Source of the DNA: an uncultured Collinsella sp.
GTDB taxonomy: Bacteria > Actinomycetota > Coriobacteriia > Coriobacteriales > Coriobacteriaceae
Length of the DNA: 8,109 bases
NCBI GenBank assembly: GCA_900549215.1
Contig: URNJ01000078.1
Location: forward strand, 1 to 8,109
Reading direction: 5' to 3'
The translations under genes were made by a program, and so were the position numbers. Shown one piece after another: positions 1-7,645 of this stretch. Below the pieces are notes generated by a model. That model was not told the DNA's origin, did no database searches, and was given only the letters and a program-made list of their open reading frames with translations. Each line of letters begins with the position of its first letter. Position 1 is the stretch's first letter.

Positions 1-2050
<2,050 letters not shown>

Positions 2051-2052
2051 TG

Positions 2053-2060
2053 TTCTCCTT
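2053..2060 (-). promoter_or_regulatory. Strong ribosome binding site of pnp
   Basis: On the minus strand the sequence TTAAGGAGAACA immediately precedes the pnp ATG, giving a near-perfect Shine-Dalgarno at a normal distance. It begins only three bases after the base of the 2064-2086 hairpin. Stability or processing of that stem could therefore affect ribosome access; this last point is inference. Confidence 0.75.
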
Positions 2061-2063
2061 AAC

Positions 2064-2086
2064 CCCGCAGACCCCTTGTCTGCGGG
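2064..2086 (-). promoter_or_regulatory. Strong hairpin in the pnp leader, directly upstream of its ribosome binding site
   Basis: On the minus strand CCCGCAGAC and GTCTGCGGG form a perfect 9-bp stem with a 5-base loop (AAGGG). No U-tract follows: the next bases are GTTAAGGAG, the pnp Shine-Dalgarno. It is therefore unlikely to be a terminator for this strand. In E. coli the pnp leader contains a stem that RNase III cleaves and PNPase then degrades, giving autoregulation. A similar role here is an inference from position only, since the stem is shorter than a typical RNase III substrate. Confidence 0.6.
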
Positions 2087-2118
2087 CTTCTCATGTGACG
2101 CGGGCCCCCTGCCCCCGC

Positions 2119-2134
2119 CACGCTTCAGAGCGTG
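2119..2134 (-). promoter_or_regulatory. Second small hairpin in the rpsO-pnp spacer
   Basis: CACGCT and AGCGTG pair perfectly (6 bp) around a 4-base loop (CTGA) on the minus strand. It lies between the rpsO terminator and the G-rich stretch preceding the pnp-proximal hairpin, and has no U-tract. It may be part of a folded pnp leader or of a read-through transcript. I could not identify a convincing pnp promoter in 2051-2153. Confidence 0.4.
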
Positions 2135-2153
2135 ATTGTTCGCGCCCTTACAC

Positions 2154-2185
2154 AAAAAGAGCGCCCCGCTGCGCAGGACGCTCTT
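2154..2185 (-). terminator. Intrinsic terminator after rpsO
   Basis: Reading the minus strand, AAGAGCGTCC pairs with GGGCGCTCTT (10 bp with one G-U wobble) around a GC-rich loop of about 12 bases, followed directly by a T-run (CTCTTTTTGTG). This is a classic factor-independent terminator, about 14 bases after the rpsO stop codon. It should end or attenuate the rpsO transcript before pnp, which implies either read-through or a separate pnp promoter. Confidence 0.85.
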
Positions 2186-2199
2186 AGCATGTACAAATC

Positions 2200-2478
2200 C
2201 TACTGGATGTTGTCGCGGATGCCCAGAGCCTTGATGAGCTCACGGTACTCGACGATGTCGTTCTTCTTGATGTAGGAGAGAAGACGACGACGACGGCCGA
2301 CGAGCATGAGCAGGCCACGACGGGTGTGGAAGTCCTTCTGGTGGGACTTCATGTGCTCGGTCAGCTCCTTGATGCGCTCGGACAGGATGGCGACCTGAAC
2401 CTTGGGGTTGCCGGTGTCGACCGGGGTGTTACCGAACTGGGCAGTCAGCTCCGCCTTGCGCTCTTTGGAAACAGTCAT
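2200..2478 (-). CDS. rpsO: 30S ribosomal protein S15
   Basis: S15 is a primary 16S rRNA-binding protein of the 30S platform. The product is 92 residues (the family is usually about 89). It carries the family's features: an N-terminal helix with KERKAEL, the DTGNPKVQVAILSERIKELTEH region (about 21-42), HKSH-type segment HMKSHQKDFHTRRGL (about 42-56), and the basic GRRRRLLSYIKKND stretch (61-74) with Y69. The start at 2478 is chosen because MTVSKERKAEL matches the family N-terminus and AAAGGTGA lies at a good distance upstream. An in-frame extension to 2574 would add 32 residues that do not resemble S15. The gene is followed by an intrinsic terminator and preceded by a structured leader that may mediate S15 autoregulation. 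Confidence 0.97.
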   Translation of the reverse strand: MTVSKERKAELTAQFGNTPVDTGNPKVQVAILSERIKELTEHMKSHQKDFHTRRGLLMLVGRRRRLLSYIKKNDIVEYRELIKALGIRDNIQ

Positions 2479-2498
2479 TGTTTCACCTTTCGTTTTGC

Positions 2499-2524
2499 GT
2501 CGCCCACGGGCGACTCGATTCGCC
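2499..2524 (-). promoter_or_regulatory. rpsO leader with mutually exclusive stems; candidate S15 autoregulatory element
   Basis: Just upstream of the rpsO Shine-Dalgarno, the minus strand contains GGCGA (2524-2520), TCGCC (2513-2509) and GGCGAC (2504-2499). The middle segment can pair with the downstream copy (stem GTCGCC/GGCGAC, loop CGTG) or with the upstream copy (GGCGA/TCGCC, loop ATCGAG), but not both. The two folds would present the start region differently. S15 is known to bind structured rpsO leaders in several bacteria, with differing folds. The pairing is seen in the sequence; the regulatory role is inferred. Confidence 0.4.
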
Positions 2525-2583
2525 TCGGACTGGGAAGCCGCCGGTGGAGCGAACAACCAAGGTCGAGGTACCAACAGGTCGGT

Positions 2584-2592
2584 ATGTTACCA
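2584..2592 (-). promoter_or_regulatory. Candidate extended -10 promoter element for rpsO
   Basis: The minus strand reads TGGTAACAT, matching the extended -10 form TGn followed by a -10 hexamer with 4 of 6 consensus bases. No good -35 hexamer lies 16-18 bases upstream, as is tolerated for extended -10 promoters. Transcription would start near 2577 and give a leader of about 100 bases. The 138-bp gap, the largest but one in the window, supports an independent promoter here. This is a weak call from sequence alone. Confidence 0.3.
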
Positions 2593-2616
2593 CAAGCAGC
2601 CCGCGCCTGCGCATCA

Positions 2617-3366
2617 TCACCGACCCAACATGAATTCCATCGCGCGGAGGCGCTGATCGGTGTGCGTCGCAGCCCAAACATGCGAAAGCCCGAGCAGGAA
2701 TGCCGCCGTATGCGGGTCGATTCGCTCGGCCATGAGCGCATCGAAGGTCATGGACATGAGGGCGCGCAGCCATGCGGTCTCACCGGTCGACACCAGTTCG
2801 GCACCTGGAACGCTCGACGCGCACGACCCGCACATGAGACCGCCCGCCTGGGCTGAAAAATACGACAGCATGGGGTCTCCGCACAGCACGCAGGCCGAAA
2901 AATCGGGTCGATAGCCAACGTGCGACAGCAGCTTAAAGACATATGCCGCCACAAGTAGATCCATGTGCGCTGTGTCGAGCCCGCTGCCCGCCAGGGCAAG
3001 CGCTCGCTGCGTGATGGCAAAGGTAAACGGGTCCTCAGCGTCCTCGAACGAGCACACGCGCGCGACCTCGGCGATCGCGCTTGCGGCGCAGGTCGTCTCG
3101 TAATCGGGCGCAGCGCCGAGCGGCGCCTCCATAAGCTCGGCCTGGGAAACCACGTCGAGTGACCGTCCATGTGCGAGCAGCATATCGACCGTACAGAACA
3201 GCTCGCAGCGCGCAGCCAGGCGTCCGCCGGGTTTGCGGGCGCCCTTTGCCACGGCACGAACCTGCCGCCCCCGCTCGTCAAGCATCGTCAAGATCAGGTC
3301 GGTCTCTTTGAGCTTAGTCTTATCGAGCACGAGCACTTTCGTGCGATATGTCCGGGAGCCTGCCAT
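2617..3366 (-). CDS. recO: DNA repair protein RecO
   Basis: RecO works with RecR (and RecF) to load RecA onto SSB-coated single-stranded DNA during recombinational repair. The 249-residue product has a normal family length. The N-terminal OB-fold holds the expected pattern TYRTKVLVLDKTKLKETD (6-23) followed by ERGRQVRAVAKGARK (31-45). The C-terminal half carries a four-cysteine zinc site: C159-x2-C162 and C179-x2-C182 (CVLCG...GLMCGSC). It starts at ATG 3366, 15 bp after the era stop codon. The spacer has only a modest Shine-Dalgarno (AAGGA overlapping the era stop) about 12 bases from the ATG, so initiation may be weak or coupled to era. No later in-frame start fits the conserved N-terminus better. 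recO directly downstream of era is a common arrangement. Confidence 0.95.
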   Translation of the reverse strand: MAGSRTYRTKVLVLDKTKLKETDLILTMLDERGRQVRAVAKGARKPGGRLAARCELFCTVDMLLAHGRSLDVVSQAELMEAPLGAAPDYETTCAASAIAEVARVCSFEDAEDPFTFAITQRALALAGSGLDTAHMDLLVAAYVFKLLSHVGYRPDFSACVLCGDPMLSYFSAQAGGLMCGSCASSVPGAELVSTGETAWLRALMSMTFDALMAERIDPHTAAFLLGLSHVWAATHTDQRLRAMEFMLGR

Positions 3367-3381
3367 GCGCGCCGCGCGTCC

Positions 3382-4449
3382 TTAGTCCTCGGCGTTGTAG
3401 CCAAAGCGGCGAATCTGGGCCTCGTCGTCACGCCAGCCGGCCTTGACCTTCACGTCCAGCTCCAAAAAGACCTGCGTGCCAAAAATGCGTTCAAGATCGC
3501 GTCGGGCGTCGATACCGATATGCTTTATCATCTCGCCGCCCTTGCCGATGATGATGCCCTTTTGGCCCTCGCGCTCGACGTAAATGGTGGCGTGCACGCG
3601 CAGCACCTTCTTGGTCTGCTCGAGCGCATCGCAGATCACGCCAACGGAGTGCGGAATCTCATCACGGGTGCGGCGCAAGACCTTCTCGCGCACAAACTCG
3701 GCAACGAGCGTCTCATCGGAAGCGTCGGTACCCATGTCCTCGGGGAACCAACGCGGACCCTCAGGCAAAAAGTGCGCAACGGTCTCGATAAAGGCATCGA
3801 CGTTGAAGTTCTTGACCGACGACGTCACGATCTCGTCGTCATATTCCATGAGCTCGTGGGCGGCCTTGAGCTGTTCCATAACCTGGGCGGGATCGGCCTC
3901 ATCGGCCTTGGTGAGCACCAGGACCTTCTTGGAACGGGAGCATCTGACGCGCTCGGCAACCCAGGCGTCTCCCCTGCCGATCGGCTTGGTGGCATCAATC
4001 AAAAACGCGACGACATCAACATCGTTCAGCTCGAACAGCGCGCTCTTGTTGAGCTCGGATCCCAGGCCGTCCTTGGGCTTATGAATACCCGGGGTATCGA
4101 CAAAGACCAGCTGGTAGCCGGGACGGTTGACGACGGCGCGCATGCGGCGGCGGGTCGTCTGGGCCACCGGCGAAGTGATGGCGACCTTCTTGCCATAGCA
4201 GGCGTTGAGCAGCGTAGACTTGCCGGCGTTGGGACGACCGACCAGGGCCACAAAGCCGCTGCGGAAACCGGGCTCCACGTCGCCAAAGCCCGCGAGGTTG
4301 TCGTCCTCGTCGCACAGGGCGTCGAGCTCCTCATCGCTCATGCCCTCAAACGGGTCGAACTCCTCGACATCCTCGAGCTCCTCGGTATCCACCGCGTCCA
4401 GGACCTCGTCATCCAAAACTTCATCGGTAGACTGCATATTGTCGGACAT
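3382..4449 (-). CDS. era: GTPase Era with a long acidic N-terminal extension
   Basis: Era is an essential GTPase that binds the 3' end of 16S rRNA and promotes 30S assembly. Motifs seen: G1 GRPNAGKS (71-78), switch/G2 region SPVAQTTRRR (93-102), G3 DTPG (118-121), G4 TKAD (180-183, where NKxD is usual) and G5 SSVKN (210-214, where SA is usual). The C-terminal KH domain has IIIGKGGEMIKHIG (299-312), and the end VKVKAGWRDDEAQIRRFGY is typical. At 355 residues it is longer than the usual 300 or so because of the first 62 residues. Residues 1-50 contain 24 Asp/Glu, and no Lys/Arg occurs before R63. The start at ATG 4449 has an AAAGGG Shine-Dalgarno upstream and lies 12 bp after the dgkA stop. Neighbouring ybeY acts on the same region of 16S rRNA. 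Confidence 0.96.
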   Translation of the reverse strand: MSDNMQSTDEVLDDEVLDAVDTEELEDVEEFDPFEGMSDEELDALCDEDDNLAGFGDVEPGFRSGFVALVGRPNAGKSTLLNACYGKKVAITSPVAQTTRRRMRAVVNRPGYQLVFVDTPGIHKPKDGLGSELNKSALFELNDVDVVAFLIDATKPIGRGDAWVAERVRCSRSKKVLVLTKADEADPAQVMEQLKAAHELMEYDDEIVTSSVKNFNVDAFIETVAHFLPEGPRWFPEDMGTDASDETLVAEFVREKVLRRTRDEIPHSVGVICDALEQTKKVLRVHATIYVEREGQKGIIIGKGGEMIKHIGIDARRDLERIFGTQVFLELDVKVKAGWRDDEAQIRRFGYNAED

Positions 4450-4461
4450 GGAAATCCCTTT

Positions 4462-4839
4462 CTAAATAAAGCCGAGCGCGTGGGCAAATACCAGCACGCC
4501 CACAATCGCGGCGGTGATGGAAAGTATGTATACGGAAGCGGCGGCGATGTCCTTCGCACGCTTGGCCAGCGGATGGAGCTCCTGGGTCGCTAGGTCGACG
4601 ATGGCCTCCATAGCGGTGTTGCACAGCTCGCCGTGAATCACCAGGCCGCAACAGATGATAATCGTGGCCCACTCGGCAATGTCGAGCCCCACGACGCAGC
4701 CGGCAATGACGGTGCACACGCCCGCAACGAGCATGACCTTAATGTTGCGCTCGGTCTTGACGGCGGTGACGAAGCCCTCCATGGCGTAGGAAAACGACTT
4801 TAAGAAGGACGGATGGTCCTTGTTCGATCCGGGAATCAT
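4462..4839 (-). CDS. dgkA: Prokaryotic diacylglycerol kinase / undecaprenol kinase family protein
   Basis: This is a small integral membrane lipid kinase. Members in Gram-positive bacteria often phosphorylate undecaprenol, feeding the lipid carrier of cell-wall synthesis, whereas the E. coli enzyme prefers diacylglycerol; the substrate cannot be told from this sequence. The 125-residue product has three hydrophobic segments (about 34-50, 55-68 and 100-120). It carries the family signature HGELCNTAMEAIVDL (69-83), with E71, N74, T75 and E78, followed by HPLAKRAKDIAAASV (89-103). E30 in the amphipathic N-terminal region is also consistent with the family. It starts at ATG 4839 with a TAGGAG Shine-Dalgarno that overlaps the ybeY stop codon, so it is probably cotranslated. 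Location between ybeY and era is typical of Bacillota-like operons. Confidence 0.92.
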   Translation of the reverse strand: MIPGSNKDHPSFLKSFSYAMEGFVTAVKTERNIKVMLVAGVCTVIAGCVVGLDIAEWATIIICCGLVIHGELCNTAMEAIVDLATQELHPLAKRAKDIAAASVYILSITAAIVGVLVFAHALGFI

Positions 4840-4848
4840 AGACGGCTC

Positions 4849-5358
4849 CTAGTCGTGGGCGTGGTTGGTGATGGGGCCGACGTGGACTAGCTTGGGGTCC
4901 TCGCCGCGCTCGAGCGCCAGATCGCGCAGGATGGCGTCCTCGCGGGCCTCCATGACCTCGGCCTCGTCGTCCTCGATGTGGTCATAGCCCAGCAGGTGCA
5001 GCATTCCGTGTACGAGCATCAGACGGCACTCGTCAGCGGGGCTATTGCCAAAACCGGGGGCCTGACGGGCAATAACCTGCGGGGCCAAGATAATATCGCC
5101 GAGCTCGAGCGTCTCATCGGCGGGAATGTCATCGTCAAAGGCCGAATCGCACTCAAACGAGAGCACATCGGTGGTGCGGTCGATACCGCGCCACTCGTGG
5201 TTGAGCTCGTGCATCTCGTCCTCGTCGACATACGAAAGGGAAATCTCGACTCCACGTTCAACGCCCTCGGCGGCAAGCACAACCTCGCAGATGTGCTCCA
5301 CCTCCTGCGCGTCGAGCAGCGTATCGAGCTCGGCATCGTTGCTGATCAACACACTCAA
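4849..5358 (-). CDS. ybeY: Endoribonuclease YbeY (16S rRNA maturation factor)
   Basis: YbeY is a zinc-dependent endoribonuclease involved in 16S rRNA 3'-end maturation and 70S quality control. The 169-residue product carries the UPF0054 signature: LVHGMLHLLGYDH (115-127) with zinc ligands H117, H121 and H127. It also has the conserved RTTDVLSFECD (61-71) and LGDIILAPQVI (86-96). The start is a TTG at 5358-5356, chosen because AAAGGAG lies five bases upstream; a GTG two codons later is the alternative. The TTG overlaps the phoH stop codon (TTGA), a layout that usually means translational coupling. PhoH and YbeY are commonly adjacent and are functional partners in other bacteria. Confidence 0.95.
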   Translation of the reverse strand: MSVLISNDAELDTLLDAQEVEHICEVVLAAEGVERGVEISLSYVDEDEMHELNHEWRGIDRTTDVLSFECDSAFDDDIPADETLELGDIILAPQVIARQAPGFGNSPADECRLMLVHGMLHLLGYDHIEDDEAEVMEAREDAILRDLALERGEDPKLVHVGPITNHAHD

Positions 5359-5363
5359 CGGGA

Positions 5364-5370
5364 CTCCTTT
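5364..5370 (-). promoter_or_regulatory. Ribosome binding site that sets the TTG start of ybeY
   Basis: AAAGGAG on the minus strand lies inside the last codons of phoH, five bases before TTG at 5358. It favours this TTG over the GTG at 5354 as the ybeY start. Ribosomes terminating phoH at the overlapping TGA (5357-5355) would be positioned to restart here. Confidence 0.65.
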
Positions 5371-6026
5371 CGGTCGCGCGGGCGCTGCTCGCGCACGTCA
5401 TCATAAGCATCGTATGCCTCGACGATACGACCCACAAGGGCATGGCGCACCACGTCGGCACGCTCGAGGTGAGAAAATGCGACATCGTCGACACGGCCCA
5501 AAATCTGCTCAACGTCGGCAAGACCGCCACGACGACCCACCAGGTCGCGCTGGCTCAGGTCGCCGGTAATCACGAACTTGGAGTTGAACCCAAGGCGTGT
5601 CAGGAACATCTTCATCTGCTCGGGCGTGGTATTTTGCGCCTCGTCGAGCACCACGAAGGCATCACTCAGCGTGCGGCCGCGCATGTAGGCAAGCGGGGCG
5701 ATCTCGATCACGCCACGCTCCATAAGCTCATCGGTGCGCTCGCGATCCATCATGTCAAAAAGGGCGTCGTAGAGCGGACGCATGTAGGGGTCGATCTTTT
5801 CCTCAAGGGTACCGGGCAAAAAGCCCAGATTCTCCCCCGCCTCGACAACCGGACGCGTCAAGATCAAACGGCCCACCTCGTGACGCTTGAGCGCGGCAAC
5901 GGCGAGCGCCATAGCCAGATAGGTCTTACCGGTACCGGCAGGACCCAAGCCAAATGTGATGGTATGCGAGCGGATGGCATCCACATAGCGCTTCTGTCCG
6001 ATGGTCTTGGCTTTGCCCGAGCGTCT

Positions 6027-6031
6027 GGGGG
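6027..6031 (-). other. Probable frameshift site in phoH (five-C run, CGC CCC CAG)
   Basis: On the minus strand the N-terminal frame reads CGC CCC CAG ACG. With four Cs instead of five, or with a +1 slip on CCC-C, it reads CGC CCC AGA CGC TCG GGC AAA GCC, giving IRPRRSGKAKTIGQKRY. This joins smoothly to the conserved PhoH core. The exact point cannot be fixed from one sequence: any one-base change between 6128 and 5926 would restore the frame, but homology on both sides limits it to roughly 6010-6035. Confidence 0.6.
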
Positions 6032-6340
6032 CGAATGACGCGGCCGCGATACGAAAGCAGCACGTCATCGCGAAGCGACGTAGCCTCGTGCTCACCGTCG
6101 CGCAAGACGGCCAGGCAGCGAGAGACATCGTCGGCAGACAGCGTGCGCCCGGCGGCCGCCTCGCGAAAAGCGTGCTCGAAAAAGCGCGCCACGAGTTCGA
6201 CCTCGTCCGGGTCGCCGCTCACGGAGATGCTATCGCCACGGGCGACCACATGGGCGCGAACCAAGCTCTCAAGCGCACGAAGGACGCCGTCGCCGGCGCC
6301 CAAAACGCGCGAGGGATCAATTCCCTCGGGAACGGTAAGT

Positions 6341-7633
6341 CTAATCTTCGAGGCTTCCATGAACCTCCCTGCGTGCATGGACCAAGCCGGAATCATCGAC
6401 TCCGATGATAGCAACATCGAGCAGGCACGGGGCTGTAAGTCCACAGGTATCGTCAAGACGGGCATGATGGAACGAGCCGAGCGTCAGGTTGTCACCATAC
6501 TCGAGCACGGCACGCTCGACCGTGCCCACGCGACGACGAGCGTCGGCAATAGCGAGCTCCTGTGCGGCGGCCCGCATACGGCGGCTGCGCTCGGCCATAA
6601 CCTCGGGTGGCACCTGGTCGGGCATGTCGGCAGCAAGGGTACCGGGACGCTTGCTGTAGCGGAACACGTGCATACGCGAGAAACCCACACGGCAGCACAG
6701 CGCCAGCGATTCCTCGAACTCCTCGTCCGTCTCACCAGGAAAACCGACGATGACATCGCACGAAAGGGACGCCTGGGGCAAGATGGCACGAATCATACGC
6801 ACCGTGTCCTCGAAGGCCTCAGCGCTATAGGGACGGCCCATGCGATGCAGGGTCGCCGTGCAGCCGGACTGCACGGGCAGGTGCAAAAACGGGGCGATAC
6901 GCTGCGGGTAGCGAGCCATAACCTTAAGCAGGCGCTCGGAGATATCCATGGGCTCGACCGAGGAAATGCGCACATGCGGAATAGACGTGCGCTCCATGAT
7001 GGCCTCGAGCAGCTCATCGATTTCGACGTGCTCGTCGGTCGCGCTCTTGCCATCGTAGGCGCCCAGGTTCACACCCGTCAGCACCACCTCGGGCACGCCG
7101 GCCTCCTGGGCCTCGCGAACTTGCTCGAGCACGGACTCGACGGGCACGGACCGCTCGGGGCCGCGCGCCTTCCACACAATGCAATAGGTGCAGCGATGGT
7201 TGCAGCCGTCCTGAATCTTCACGCCCAGACGAGAGCGACCGAGCGCATCGACCACCTCGCCATCGCTGCAGGCGGGAACGCTATCGGACTCAACGCCCAG
7301 CACCTCGCAGACACGTTCGGCGACATCGATCTTGGACGGCTCGGCGATCACGCGATCCGAAAGCTCCAACAACTCCTCAGGATGCAAATTGACCACGCAA
7401 CCGGTCACGAGCACATAGGGCTCGTTTGGATAGGCCAACGCATGACGAACGGCCTTACGGGTCTTGGCCTCGGCCTCGCCCGTAACGGCACAGGTGTTAA
7501 TGACGATCAGATCGGCATCCTGGGGCTCCACAATAGCAAAGCCCAGGCGCATAAGATCGGCAGTGATACGGTCAGACTCAACCCGGTTGACACGGCAGCC
7601 GAGGTTGACGACGGAAATATGGGGTGCGAGCAC
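6341..7633 (-). CDS. mtaB: tRNA t6A37 methylthiotransferase MtaB (radical SAM)
   Basis: MtaB converts N6-threonylcarbamoyladenosine at position 37 of ANN-decoding tRNAs to its 2-methylthio form. The 430-residue product has the methylthiotransferase N-terminal domain with three cluster cysteines: C13 in NLGCRVNRVES, C48 in INTCAVT and C79 in VTGCV. A radical SAM core follows with CNHRCTYC (C144, C148, C151), then VVLTGVNLGAYDG, and a divergent C-terminal TRAM-like region from about 375. The sequence VNLGCRVNRVES and the TGVNLGAY motif favour MtaB over MiaB or RimO. The start is GTG at 7633 with TAAGGAG five bases upstream, overlapping the dnaJ stop. The gene overlaps the phoH start by 20 bp. 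dnaJ-mtaB adjacency is seen in several Gram-positive lineages. Confidence 0.93.
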   Translation of the reverse strand: MLAPHISVVNLGCRVNRVESDRITADLMRLGFAIVEPQDADLIVINTCAVTGEAEAKTRKAVRHALAYPNEPYVLVTGCVVNLHPEELLELSDRVIAEPSKIDVAERVCEVLGVESDSVPACSDGEVVDALGRSRLGVKIQDGCNHRCTYCIVWKARGPERSVPVESVLEQVREAQEAGVPEVVLTGVNLGAYDGKSATDEHVEIDELLEAIMERTSIPHVRISSVEPMDISERLLKVMARYPQRIAPFLHLPVQSGCTATLHRMGRPYSAEAFEDTVRMIRAILPQASLSCDVIVGFPGETDEEFEESLALCCRVGFSRMHVFRYSKRPGTLAADMPDQVPPEVMAERSRRMRAAAQELAIADARRRVGTVERAVLEYGDNLTLGSFHHARLDDTCGLTAPCLLDVAIIGVDDSGLVHARREVHGSLED

Positions 7634-7638
7634 GCGGG

Positions 7639-7645
7639 CTCCTTA
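7639..7645 (-). promoter_or_regulatory. Ribosome binding site that sets the GTG start of mtaB
   Basis: TAAGGAG on the minus strand, five bases before the GTG at 7633, supports a non-ATG start. Its TAA is the dnaJ stop codon, so dnaJ and mtaB are probably translationally coupled. Confidence 0.65.

Larger units (their letters stand above)
5355..6360 (-). pseudogene. phoH: PhoH-family ATPase, coding frame broken by one extra base
   Basis: PhoH (YbeZ type) is a P-loop ATPase partner of YbeY in RNA metabolism. The N-terminal part (ATG 6360, MEASKIRLTV...) reads to about residue 111 (YRGRVIRP). The C-terminal part, from KTIGQKRYVDAI onward, is in another frame: the N-terminal frame stops at 5926, while the C-terminal frame is open from 6128 to the TGA at 5355. 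The span is 1006 bp; removing one base gives 1005 bp, or 334 residues, a normal length. In that corrected product Walker A is GPAGTGKT (139-146) and Walker B is VVLDEAQN (236-243), both intact, as is TGDLSQRDL. The ATG has GGGAGG three bases upstream and lies inside the last 20 bp of mtaB. The likeliest break is the C5 run at 6031-6027. Causes could be a sequence error, a recent mutation or +1 frameshifting; apart from this the gene looks intact. Confidence 0.88.

Noticed and set aside
2064..2086. Hairpin read as a terminator
   Set aside because: On the minus strand it is followed by GTTAAGGAG rather than a U-run. On the plus strand it is followed by a mixed CTTCTC and no gene ends there.
2479..2574. 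32-codon N-terminal extension of S15
   Set aside because: The extension does not resemble S15. The inner ATG at 2478 matches the family N-terminus and has AAAGGTGA upstream.
2326..2856. Plus-strand open frame across rpsO, the spacer and the end of recO
   Set aside because: It crosses two conserved minus-strand genes and the promoter region between them, and the predicted protein has no recognisable features.
3169..4593. Very long plus-strand open frame (474 codons) opposite era and parts of recO and dgkA
   Set aside because: Despite its length it runs antisense to three conserved genes, has low-complexity Leu/Gly/His/Asp content and shows no recognisable domain. High GC at third positions explains the lack of stops.
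5442..6038. Plus-strand open frame opposite phoH
   Set aside because: It is antisense to the conserved PhoH ATPase core, with no family resemblance and no convincing ribosome binding site.
6361..6465. Upstream starts for PhoH at 6465 or 6378
   Set aside because: These lie inside mtaB without a Shine-Dalgarno, while ATG 6360 has GGGAGG just upstream and gives the expected N-terminus.
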